Positions 51,640-59,686 of a stretch of 64,000 nucleotides of DNA are shown here, one piece after another. Under the pieces are notes generated by a model. It made no database searches, was not told the origin of the DNA, and was given only the letters and a program-made list of their open reading frames with translations. Origin of the DNA: Rothia koreensis. GTDB taxonomy: Bacteria; Actinomycetota; Actinomycetes; Actinomycetales; Micrococcaceae. The position numbers were made by a program, and so were the translations under genes. The stretch covers positions 1 to 64,000 of the forward strand of contig NZ_NOIQ01000009.1 in the NCBI RefSeq assembly GCF_004136575.1. Reading direction: 5' to 3'. How positions within the stretch are numbered: the first letter of the stretch is position 1; every line of letters starts with the position of its first letter.

Positions 51640-53010
51640 ATGACAATGACGTCATCCCCGGGCAACGACCCCCGGATCCAATCCGCGACCGAGCGGCAGT
51701 CCCTCACCCACGAGGTCGAATCGGCGACGCGCAAGGCCAGCTGGCGCCTGCTTCCGTTCCTGATGCTGATGTTCGTGGTGGCCTTCATCGACCGGACGAA
51801 CATCGGTTTCGCGGAAGAGGCCCTGGAAATCCACGCCGGAATTTCGACCGCGGCCTACGCGCTCGGCGCCGGGCTGTTCTTCATCGGCTACGCCGTGTTC
51901 GAGGTCCCCTCGAACCTCATCATGTACAAGGTCGGGGCCCGCTGGTGGATGGCCCGCATCATGGTCACCTGGGGGATCGTGGCCGCGCTGTTCATGTTCA
52001 CCAGCGGTCCCGTGATGTTCTACGTTCTCCGGTTCCTGCTCGGCGTGGCCGAAGCCGGATTCTTCCCAGGAGTCATCTACTACCTGACCTGTTGGTTCCC
52101 CCGGCGTCGTCGTGGGCAGGCCACCTCGCTGTTCTACTTGGGTCTCCCGATCGCCAACATTGTCGGTTCGCCGCTCTCGGGCGCCCTGCTCGAGCTCGAT
52201 GGACTGTTCGGGCTCCGAGGGTTCCAGTGGATGTTCTTGCTGGAAGGCCTGCTCGCGGTCGCCATCGGTTGCGTGGCGTTCCTGTGCCTGCCCGACCGGC
52301 CGGCCCGAGCCGGCTGGTTGTCCCGGGCCGAGCGCGAGGGTTTGGAGAATGCCCTGGCCGCCGAGGCGGAGGTCAAGGAGCAGACGCACCGGATGCGCTG
52401 GTGGAAGGCGCTGCTGAACGGCCGAGTGCTGTATTTCGCGCTGATCTACCTGACGATCCAGGTCGCCGTGTACGGGCTGACTTTCTTCCTGCCGCGCCAG
52501 GTCTCGCAGATCACGGGCCAGGAAATCGGTTTCGTCGTCGGACTCCTGGTCGCCGTCCCGTGGCTCACCGCCCTCGTCTCGGCGGCATTCGTGGGACGCT
52601 ACGCCGACAAACGGGCCGCCTACCGGCGAACCACCACGTTCATGCTCGCCCTGTCCGGCGTCGGCCTGAGCGCCAGCGCCTTCCTGCACCAACCGGTCCT
52701 GACGATGATCGCACTGTGCGCCGCGGCCATCGGGTTCGTCTCGGCGCAGCCCATTTTCTGGAACATCCCCACCGGTTATCTTTCGGGCGCGGCCCTGGCG
52801 GCCGGCGTCGGGCTGATCAACGGGCTGGGAAATCTGGGCGGTTTCATCGCCCCGAACCTGCGGTCGTGGGTCACCGAGACCTTCGGAAGCGAAGCGGCCG
52901 GCCTCGTGATGCTCGCGCTGGCCCCGTTCCTGGGAGCGATCCTCGTCGCAGGGACGGCCGTGCTGGAACGCCGCGACCGGACCGAGCACCCTTCAACCCC
53001 ATCCACCTGA
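51640..53010 (+). CDS. MFS transporter, anion:cation symporter family (first)
   Basis: This 456-residue carrier has 12 helices. The helix-1 signature FIDRTNIGFAEEAL and the loop RFLLGVAEAGFFPGVIYYLT place it in the ACS family, which takes up sugar acids, tartrate, phthalate and other organic anions. AAGGAG lies nine bases before ATG 51640. It is the third gene of the operon and one of two related MFS carriers in the cluster, suggesting more than one anionic substrate. Confidence 0.92.
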   Translation: MTMTSSPGNDPRIQSATERQSLTHEVESATRKASWRLLPFLMLMFVVAFIDRTNIGFAEEALEIHAGISTAAYALGAGLFFIGYAVFEVPSNLIMYKVGARWWMARIMVTWGIVAALFMFTSGPVMFYVLRFLLGVAEAGFFPGVIYYLTCWFPRRRRGQATSLFYLGLPIANIVGSPLSGALLELDGLFGLRGFQWMFLLEGLLAVAIGCVAFLCLPDRPARAGWLSRAEREGLENALAAEAEVKEQTHRMRWWKALLNGRVLYFALIYLTIQVAVYGLTFFLPRQVSQITGQEIGFVVGLLVAVPWLTALVSAAFVGRYADKRAAYRRTTTFMLALSGVGLSASAFLHQPVLTMIALCAAAIGFVSAQPIFWNIPTGYLSGAALAAGVGLINGLGNLGGFIAPNLRSWVTETFGSEAAGLVMLALAPFLGAILVAGTAVLERRDRTEHPSTPST

Positions 53011-53035
53011 TTCCCCTTCCACGAAAGGATTCACC

Positions 53036-54028
53036 ATGTCCACAGACCCCGTTTCGACCATCCGCACCGTCACCGTCGTCGGCGCAGGCTACATGGGCGG
53101 AGGCATCGCGCAGGTCCTCGCCATGGCGGGGTTGCCCGTCAGGATCGCCGACGTCAGCGTCGAGGCCGCCGACGCCGCCCTGGAACGCATCCTGGGCGAG
53201 GCGCGCGCCTCGGAGGACCAGGGCCTCGTGCCCGCCGGAAGCGCCGACGCCGTCGCCTCCCACCTCACGGCGGGTCAGAGCATCGAGGAGGCCGTCGCCG
53301 AGGCCGACTTCATCGAGGAAGCCGTCTTCGAGGTACCCGATGTCAAGCACGAGGTTCTCGGACGGATCTCGGCGGCCGCGCGACCGGAGGCGATCATCGG
53401 GACCAATACCTCGACGATCCCGGTGCGCGTGCTCGCGCCCGCCGTCTCCCACCCGGAGCGCTTCCTGACGGTCCACTTCTCCAACCCGATGCCTTTCATC
53501 CCCGGCGTCGAACTCGTGGCGGGAGACGCGACAACGCAGGGCGCGATCGACGCCGTCAAGGACCTCCTGGCACGTGCCGACTGCGAGGGTGCGCAGGTCG
53601 CGGACACTCCCGGCATGGTGCTCAATCGGCTCCAGTATGCGTTGTTGAAGGAAGCGACCTCGGTGGTCGAGGAGGGGGTCGCGACCGTCGACGACGTCGA
53701 CACGATCGTTCGCACGACCTTCGGCTTCCGTCTCGGCTTCTTCGGACCTTTCGCGATCGCGGATCAGGCGGGCCTCGACGTGTACGCCAATTGTTTCTCG
53801 ACGTTCGAGGAAGCGTACGGCGAGCGCCTCGCCACCCCGCAGTTGCTCAAGGACGCGGCGGCCGAGGACCGCAAGGGCCTCAAGAACGGCAAGGGTTTGG
53901 TCGAGGACTACGACGACGAAACTCGCGCCGAGCTGATCGCCTACCGCAACAAGGCCTACGCCAGGATGCGGGACGTGCTGCGGGAAGTCGGCCCCGCACC
54001 GCGCGGCACTCGCCGTGGCCAGGACTGA
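53036..54028 (+). CDS. 3-hydroxyacyl-CoA dehydrogenase-like NAD-dependent dehydrogenase
   Basis: This 330-residue protein has the NAD motif VVGAGYMGGGIAQVLAMAG (about residues 15-33) and the two-domain fold of 3-hydroxybutyryl-CoA dehydrogenase. The catalytic-His segment HFSNPMPFIPGVELVAG differs from the CoA-type HFFNPVP pattern and resembles members acting on free hydroxy acids, such as L-gulonate 3-dehydrogenase or carnitine dehydrogenase. In this cluster a sugar-acid 3-dehydrogenase is likely. It lies between two anion transporters in the operon. Confidence 0.87.
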   Translation: MSTDPVSTIRTVTVVGAGYMGGGIAQVLAMAGLPVRIADVSVEAADAALERILGEARASEDQGLVPAGSADAVASHLTAGQSIEEAVAEADFIEEAVFEVPDVKHEVLGRISAAARPEAIIGTNTSTIPVRVLAPAVSHPERFLTVHFSNPMPFIPGVELVAGDATTQGAIDAVKDLLARADCEGAQVADTPGMVLNRLQYALLKEATSVVEEGVATVDDVDTIVRTTFGFRLGFFGPFAIADQAGLDVYANCFSTFEEAYGERLATPQLLKDAAAEDRKGLKNGKGLVEDYDDETRAELIAYRNKAYARMRDVLREVGPAPRGTRRGQD

Positions 54029-54082
54029 CCCGCACCGGACGGCCTCCGGGCCGCCCGGCCGCTATGGACTCGAGGAGTCACC

Positions 54083-55414
54083 ATGAATTCTGTTGTTCCC
54101 GTTGACGAACAGGCCCTGATCAAGAAGATCACCTGGCACATCGTTCCGTTCGTGATGGTCCTGTACATCATCGCCTACATCGATCGGTCGGTCATTGGCT
54201 ATGCCAAGCTCCAGATGTCGGCCGACATCGGGCTGAGCGACTCCGCCTTCGGTCTGGGCGCCGGCCTGTTCTTCCTGGCGTATTTCCTCTTCGAGGTTCC
54301 GTCGAATTACGTGCTGCCCAAGGTCGGACCGCGCATCTGGTTCGCACGGATCCTGTTCACCTGGGGCCTGATCACGGCGCTGACCGCGCTCACGACGTCG
54401 AGCGGCGTGTTCTACGTGCTCCGTTTCCTCCTCGGCGTGGCCGAAGCAGGGTTCTATCCCGGGGTCCTCTACTATCTGACCTTCTGGTTCCCCCAGCGCC
54501 ACCGCACGCGGGCGACCGGTACCTTCGTCCTCGCGGCCCCGATCGCGTTCCTGGTCATGAGCCCGCTCGCGGGCACGATCCTCGGTCTGGACTGGTTCGG
54601 TCTGCGAGGGTGGCATTGGCTCTTCGTCCTCTCGGGAGCGGCGGCCATGGTCGCTGCGGTACCGACCCTGATATGGCTTCGGGACGCCCCTCGCAAGGCA
54701 CCGTGGCTGACGTCTCGGGAGGCCGACTGGCTCGAGAACGAGCTGGAGCAGGACCGCGAGCGCTTCGGCCAGCAGTCCCATGACAATCCTCTCAAGGCGT
54801 TGGGGTCACGGTACGTCTGGGTCTTCGCGGTGCTGTTCTTCCCCTCGACCGTGGGGATCTATGGTCTGAGCTTCTGGATGCCGACGGTCGTGAGTTCCTT
54901 CAGCGGTTCGGATGCGAACACCGGGTGGCTTTCGGCGGTCCCCTATCTGTTCGGGGTCATCGGCATCTTCGTCACGTCGCGCCTCGCTTCGAAGCTGCGG
55001 GAGAACTGGGTGCCTCTCATCCTGATCTACCTGGGCAGTGCCGTGGGCATCTTTTGGGCCGGGTTCTCCGGTTCGGGCACAGTGCAGTTGGCGGCCATGT
55101 CCGTGGCGGCCTTTTTCCTCTATTCGGTCGCGGGGGTCTTCTGGGCCCTGCCGACCCGTTACTTGGCGGGTGCCACGGCGGCCGTCGGCATCGCGTTCGT
55201 CAATTCTTTCGGCAACATCGGTGGCTTCGTGGGGCCCTATGTGGTCGGGGCCGTTTCGGACGCGACCGGGAACGCCGCGAACGGGATGCATTTCCTGGGC
55301 ATCGTGCTGGTTCTGGGCGCCGTCGGCTCCTTCGTCGGGATGCGCGCCTGGGCGGGGAAAAACCCGGAGGGGCCGTCGGCCGAGCCGAAGGGCGACGCCA
55401 CGCGCGTCCTCTAG
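54083..55414 (+). CDS. MFS transporter, anion:cation symporter family (second)
   Basis: This 443-residue ACS-type carrier is paralogous to the gene at 51640. It shares YIDRSVIGYAKLQM, FEVPSNYVLPKVGPRIWFAR and RFLLGVAEAGFYPGVLYYLT. Twelve helices are visible with a polar central loop. GAGGAGTCACC precedes the ATG. Two such symporters in one operon may serve two sugar acids or two stereoisomers. Confidence 0.92.
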   Translation: MNSVVPVDEQALIKKITWHIVPFVMVLYIIAYIDRSVIGYAKLQMSADIGLSDSAFGLGAGLFFLAYFLFEVPSNYVLPKVGPRIWFARILFTWGLITALTALTTSSGVFYVLRFLLGVAEAGFYPGVLYYLTFWFPQRHRTRATGTFVLAAPIAFLVMSPLAGTILGLDWFGLRGWHWLFVLSGAAAMVAAVPTLIWLRDAPRKAPWLTSREADWLENELEQDRERFGQQSHDNPLKALGSRYVWVFAVLFFPSTVGIYGLSFWMPTVVSSFSGSDANTGWLSAVPYLFGVIGIFVTSRLASKLRENWVPLILIYLGSAVGIFWAGFSGSGTVQLAAMSVAAFFLYSVAGVFWALPTRYLAGATAAVGIAFVNSFGNIGGFVGPYVVGAVSDATGNAANGMHFLGIVLVLGAVGSFVGMRAWAGKNPEGPSAEPKGDATRVL

Positions 55415-55453
55415 TATCTGGAAAGCGGCCAACTCGATCGGACAGGAGACGCC

Positions 55454-56143
55454 ATGAGCAGCAAGCGCCAGGCCCTGCGCGCGGACGTGCAGGAGGAGAT
55501 CCAGAATCGACTCATGCAGGGCGACTGGCGCCCGGGGGCCCGGTTGAGCATCGATGGTCTCGCCAGGGATTTGGATGTCTCCCCGACGCCGGTGCGCGAG
55601 GCTCTGGCCGCTCTCGAGCGTTCGGAACTCATCACGTACCAGCCGCTCAAGGGTTTCGTGGTGGCTCCCCCGTTGACCGCGGAACAGATCGGGGAGCTCA
55701 TCGATGCCCGCCTGGTGGTCGAGCTCGCGGCGTTCACCCGGGCCTTCGGGACCTGGCAGGCGCTGCTCGACGATCTGCGCGAGGCCTACGCCGAGCACGC
55801 GCGGATCGCCGAACAGATCGCGGGCGAGCCCAAACCGGACTACGCGCTCTTCCACGCGTATTTCGAGGCCGACAACGCCTTCCACGAAGCCTTTTTCCGC
55901 CACGCGGGCAACCACTACCTGGCTTCGATGCGCGATGTGCTGAACGCTCACGGCCACCGCATGCGCCAGACCTGGTCGGAAGGCCCGGAACGGATCGACG
56001 CCGCCGATGCCCTGGCCGAGCACGCGGAGATCCTCGCCAGGGTCGAAGAGCACAATCACGACGGCGCCCAGGCCGCCCTGCGCCGCCACCTGGAAGGGGT
56101 CCGCGAGCGCTCGGGCGGGGCGGCGTCGCTCCCGGGGGCCTGA
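55454..56143 (+). CDS. GntR-family regulator, FCD type (cluster regulator)
   Basis: This 229-residue regulator has a winged helix (GARLSIDGLARDLDVSPTPV, REALAALERSELI) and an FCD ligand domain with metal-type residues in ADNAFHEAFFRHAGN and EHAEILARVEEHN. It closes the operon 39 bp after the second transporter. Its gene stops three bases short of the convergent dhaKL stop. It is the best candidate to bind the TCCTATAGGA palindromes at 49663, 49815 and 57936 and to sense a pathway acid. Confidence 0.9.
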   Translation: MSSKRQALRADVQEEIQNRLMQGDWRPGARLSIDGLARDLDVSPTPVREALAALERSELITYQPLKGFVVAPPLTAEQIGELIDARLVVELAAFTRAFGTWQALLDDLREAYAEHARIAEQIAGEPKPDYALFHAYFEADNAFHEAFFRHAGNHYLASMRDVLNAHGHRMRQTWSEGPERIDAADALAEHAEILARVEEHNHDGAQAALRRHLEGVRERSGGAASLPGA

Positions 56144-56146
56144 CGA

Positions 56147-57859
56147 TCAGGCCAGGTGCTCACCGAGTTCGGTCATGAGGATCGCGAAGGACAGGGCACC
56201 GGGATCCACCGTTCCCAACGATTTGTCCCCCAGGACCCGCGCCCGGCCCTTGTTCGCGGTGATGCTCGCCGTTGCGTCCGCGGCTTCCCTGGCGGCCGCG
56301 GCCGCCGAGGCAATTGCTTCCCCGGCGTTCTGCCCGGTGAACGACGCCGCGAGCGTCCTACGGAAGGGCAGGGCGGAGTCCATCATGGTCTTGTCGCCTT
56401 CCTTCGCTCCTCCCAACCGGCCTATCGTCTCGACGGCCGCATCGAGCGCGCCGACGAGGGCCTCCTGGTCCACGCCCTCCTGGTCGCTGACGGCGTTGCC
56501 CGCCGCGACCAGTGCCGCGCCCCACAGGGCCCCCGATGTACCACCGGCCGATTCGGCCCACGCTTCGCCGGAGCGCGCGAGGACGGTCCGGGCGCCGGCG
56601 TCCTGGCTCACGGCCTTCCGGGCGGCGTCTGCCGCGCCGGACGATCCGAGCAGCATCCCCTGGCCGTGGTCACCATCGCCGGCCACGGAGTCGATGCGGC
56701 CCAGTTCCTCTTCCTCCCGGGCGCAGACCCGTTCGAACAGTGCGATGACGTCGGCGATCCTCCGGGCGCTCTGGCGTGACGCCTCCTCGGAATCCGGTAC
56801 CGGTTCGTCGCCGAGTTCCCAGAAGTTGTCGCGGAGGGGGCGATCGATGTCGGGCATGATGCCGCGGTGGAAGGCCGGGGTGTCGATGGGCGCGGTCCAC
56901 AGCCGCTCGAGCTCGTCGTCCAGGAAGACCAGGGTCAGCGAGAGGCCGGCCATGTCGAGGCTGCTGACGAATTCGCCGACTTCCGGGCGGACGGGAACGA
57001 TGTCGCGCTCCGCGAGCAGCCGGGCGACGTGGTTGTAGACCACGAATTGTTCCTCGTACTTCACCGTCCCGAGCCCGTTGAGGATCACGGCGGCCCGGCC
57101 GTCGTAGCCGCCGGTCGTTCGGGCCGGTTCTTCCCGCAGGACGCCGTCGACCAGGAGGGCCGCGACGTCGGCCGCCGTGCCCATCGGCTCGTCGCGCACT
57201 CCCGGTTCCCCGTGAATGCCCATGCCCACGGCCAATATTCCCTCCGGGACTCGGAACAGCGGCTCATCGACACCGGGGAGAGTGCACCCATCGAAGGCCA
57301 CACCCAGAGAACGGGTGGCCTCGTTGGCCTTGGCTGCGATGCGTTCGGCCTCATCGAGGTCGGCTCCGTCTTCGATGGCCGCCCCGACCGCTTTGAGGAC
57401 GGGAAGAACTCCCCCGATTCCCCGGCGGTCGCGGCGATTCTCCTGGTCGCTGGACGCGACGTCGTCGCTGACCGGAACCACTCTGACGTCGAAGCCGTCG
57501 GCCCGGAGCTTCTCGGCGGCCAGGCCGAAGTGCAGCACGTCTCCCGCGAAGTTCCCGAACCCGAGGACCACTCCCCCACCGTTCTCCGCGTTGCGGGCCA
57601 CGGAATAGACCTGGCTCGCGGAAGGGGATGCGAACACGTTGCCGCACGGCGAGCCGTGCGCCATACCCGGTCCCACCCATCCGGAGAAAGCAGGGTAATG
57701 ACCGGCGCCTCCGCCAATGACCAAGGCGGGCTGGCCCGGTGGTGTCGCACTCGCACGGACCACGCCGCCGTGGACCTGGGTGATCGTCGGATGCGCGGCG
57801 GCGAATCCTGCCACGGCGTCCGCCGCGAAATCGCTCGGCTGGTCGTACAGGTAGGTCAT
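56147..57859 (-). CDS. DhaK-DhaL fused dihydroxyacetone/tetrulose kinase
   Basis: This 570-residue ATP-dependent kinase of the DAK family phosphorylates dihydroxyacetone or a short ketose. The DhaK part (residues 1-335) has IGGGAGHYPAFSGWVG and the substrate-binding His216 in GMGIHGEPG. The DhaL part (about 365-570) has the Mg-ATP loop AGDGDHGQGM (residues 393-402). GGAGGGA precedes ATG 57859. Its operator-linked place beside a TPI homologue resembles erythrulose kinases LerK/DerK of threitol/erythritol routes. Plain dihydroxyacetone kinase is the alternative. Confidence 0.9.
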   Translation of the reverse strand: MTYLYDQPSDFAADAVAGFAAAHPTITQVHGGVVRASATPPGQPALVIGGGAGHYPAFSGWVGPGMAHGSPCGNVFASPSASQVYSVARNAENGGGVVLGFGNFAGDVLHFGLAAEKLRADGFDVRVVPVSDDVASSDQENRRDRRGIGGVLPVLKAVGAAIEDGADLDEAERIAAKANEATRSLGVAFDGCTLPGVDEPLFRVPEGILAVGMGIHGEPGVRDEPMGTAADVAALLVDGVLREEPARTTGGYDGRAAVILNGLGTVKYEEQFVVYNHVARLLAERDIVPVRPEVGEFVSSLDMAGLSLTLVFLDDELERLWTAPIDTPAFHRGIMPDIDRPLRDNFWELGDEPVPDSEEASRQSARRIADVIALFERVCAREEEELGRIDSVAGDGDHGQGMLLGSSGAADAARKAVSQDAGARTVLARSGEAWAESAGGTSGALWGAALVAAGNAVSDQEGVDQEALVGALDAAVETIGRLGGAKEGDKTMMDSALPFRRTLAASFTGQNAGEAIASAAAAAREAADATASITANKGRARVLGDKSLGTVDPGALSFAILMTELGEHLA

Positions 57860-57935
57860 CGACGTCCCTCCATCGGTAGTCGCTCCGGAGCCCGGAATGT
57901 TCGGCATGTGTGGGCTGGATCCCACATTCCATAAA

Positions 57936-57945
57936 TCCTATAGGA
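57936..57945. promoter_or_regulatory. Operator palindrome TCCTATAGGA, copy 3 (dhaKL promoter)
   Basis: The palindrome lies 77 bp upstream of dhaKL. It shares the 16-bp context ATAAATCCTATAGGAA with copy 2. A further dyad TGTGGG-CTGGAT-CCCACA lies at 57909-57926, just downstream in the direction of dhaKL. Confidence 0.65.
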
Positions 57946-58032
57946 AATACGATTCGTGAAATACCCTGCCTGACGGCGGCTTTCCTGGCCCGCCCGGCCG
58001 GTGATCGGGACTGGAAGCAGTGCCCAAGGCCC

Positions 58033-59433
58033 TCACCACAGGCTCCCGACGCCGAAGACGGCACAGGCCAACAGGAACCCGACCACACCGATCAGGGTTT
58101 CCAACACGGTCCATATCCGCAGGGTGGTGACCTCGTCCAGTTCGAGCAGGTTCCCCACGAGCCAGAATCCCGAGTCGTTGACGTGGGACAGCACCACGGA
58201 TCCAGCGGCCACCGCCACGACCATCGCGGCCAGCTGGACATTGTTGTACCCGGCGTCGGTGACACCGGACGCGATGAGTCCGGCCGTCGTCGTGAGGGCC
58301 ACCGTGGCAGATCCCTGAACGACGCGCAGCGTCGCCGCGATGATGAACCCCGCCAGGATGAGGGGGAACCCCAGGCCCGACAGCGAGGAGGCCAAAGCAT
58401 CCCCGATGCCGCTGGCCTGGAGGACGCCGCCGAACATGCCGCCGGCGCCGGTGATGAGGATGACGGAGCACACCTTGGGGAGCGCCCCCTCGAGCAGGTC
58501 CTGGGCGCCCTTCTTGGACGTGCCCCTGCGCCAACCGAACGCGACGAGGGCGGCCATCAGAGTCACCAGCAACGCGACCGGCGTCTCGCCCAGGAGGACC
58601 ACGGCGTCGTACCACGGAGAGTCCGTGACCGCACTGCCCAGGGTTCCGGTGTCCTCGAGGGCAGAGAGGCCCGTATTGAGGAAGATCAGGATCATGGGGA
58701 GCAGGAGGATACCGACCACGACCGTCCACCGCGGGGCGGCGTCGGTCGTCGTCGATTCCGCGGAGCCGAGGGTTTCGGGGACCGGCAGGTCCAGGCGGCG
58801 CCCGACGATCATGCCGAAGAGGTAGACCGCCACGTACCAGGTCGGAATGGCCACGACCAGCCCGACCAACAGAAGGATCCCGAGATCCGCGCCGAAGAAC
58901 GACGACGCCGTGACCGGCCCGGGATGCGGCGGGACGAAGACGTGCATCACGGAGAACGCTCCGACCGCGGGGATCCCGTACAGCAGCATGGATCCGCCGA
59001 CGCGCCGCGCCACGGAGAAGACGACGGGCAGCATGACCACCAGGCCGGCGTCGAAGAAAATCGGGAAGCCGAAGAGCAAGGACGCGACGCCCAGGGCCAG
59101 CGGGGCCCGTTTCTCCCCGAAGGCAAGCACCAAGCGGTCGGCCAGCGACCTGGAGCCGCCGGACGACTCGAGCAAAGCGCCCAGCATGGCGCCCAAACCG
59201 ACCAGCAGGGCCACCGATCCGAGGGTTGTCCCGAAGCCTTCCGTCAGAACGTCCACGACCTTCCCAAGCGGAACACCCGCGGTCGCCGCCGTCAGCAAAC
59301 TCACCAGGATCAGGGCCGGGAACGCGTGGACCTTGAGCCGGATGATCAGGAACAGGAGCACCGCAAAGGCTCCTGCGGCGATGAGCAACAGAGGCCCGAC
59401 ACCGAGCGTCTGCGTCCATCCGTCGACTTTCAT
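58033..59433 (-). CDS. GntP-family gluconate/sugar-acid:H+ symporter
   Basis: This 466-residue carrier has about 12-14 helices. Diagnostic segments are GFGTTLGSVALLVGLGAMLG, FGFPIFFDAGLVVMLP, FVPPHPGPVTASSFFGADLG and HVNDSGFWLVGNLLELDEVT. GntP members import gluconate, glycerate and other aldonates. ATG 59433 follows AAAGGTG. It lies upstream of dhaKL on the same strand, so read-through is possible, though dhaKL has its own operator. Its presence supports an acid sugar as the cluster substrate. Confidence 0.93.
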   Translation of the reverse strand: MKVDGWTQTLGVGPLLLIAAGAFAVLLFLIIRLKVHAFPALILVSLLTAATAGVPLGKVVDVLTEGFGTTLGSVALLVGLGAMLGALLESSGGSRSLADRLVLAFGEKRAPLALGVASLLFGFPIFFDAGLVVMLPVVFSVARRVGGSMLLYGIPAVGAFSVMHVFVPPHPGPVTASSFFGADLGILLLVGLVVAIPTWYVAVYLFGMIVGRRLDLPVPETLGSAESTTTDAAPRWTVVVGILLLPMILIFLNTGLSALEDTGTLGSAVTDSPWYDAVVLLGETPVALLVTLMAALVAFGWRRGTSKKGAQDLLEGALPKVCSVILITGAGGMFGGVLQASGIGDALASSLSGLGFPLILAGFIIAATLRVVQGSATVALTTTAGLIASGVTDAGYNNVQLAAMVVAVAAGSVVLSHVNDSGFWLVGNLLELDEVTTLRIWTVLETLIGVVGFLLACAVFGVGSLW

Positions 59434-59686
59434 GGGGCACCTTTCGTCGTCGTCCGGGAAGAGGCCCCACCTCCGGGTGCGCTCCCCGCGTTGTCGATGC
59501 CGATCGAGCGAGGACCGGTGGGTTCGCACCCCCGGACGCCGATGGCGTGCCAAGAAACCTACCGTCTACGTCCCTCGGTCGGCGCCCGCGGCACGGCGAA
59601 GTGGTCATGTAACTTATCGTCATGACAAGCTGTACGAACGAGCGGCCGTCCCGACGCCGCGGTGAATCACTCGAAGGCTGGACCTC
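59434..59686. other. Divergent gap between gntP and the alanine symporter gene
   Basis: This 253-bp region without a gene contains promoters for both directions. An AT-richer patch near 59607-59640 is the likely core for the symporter gene. No TCCTATAGGA copy was found here. Confidence 0.4.
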
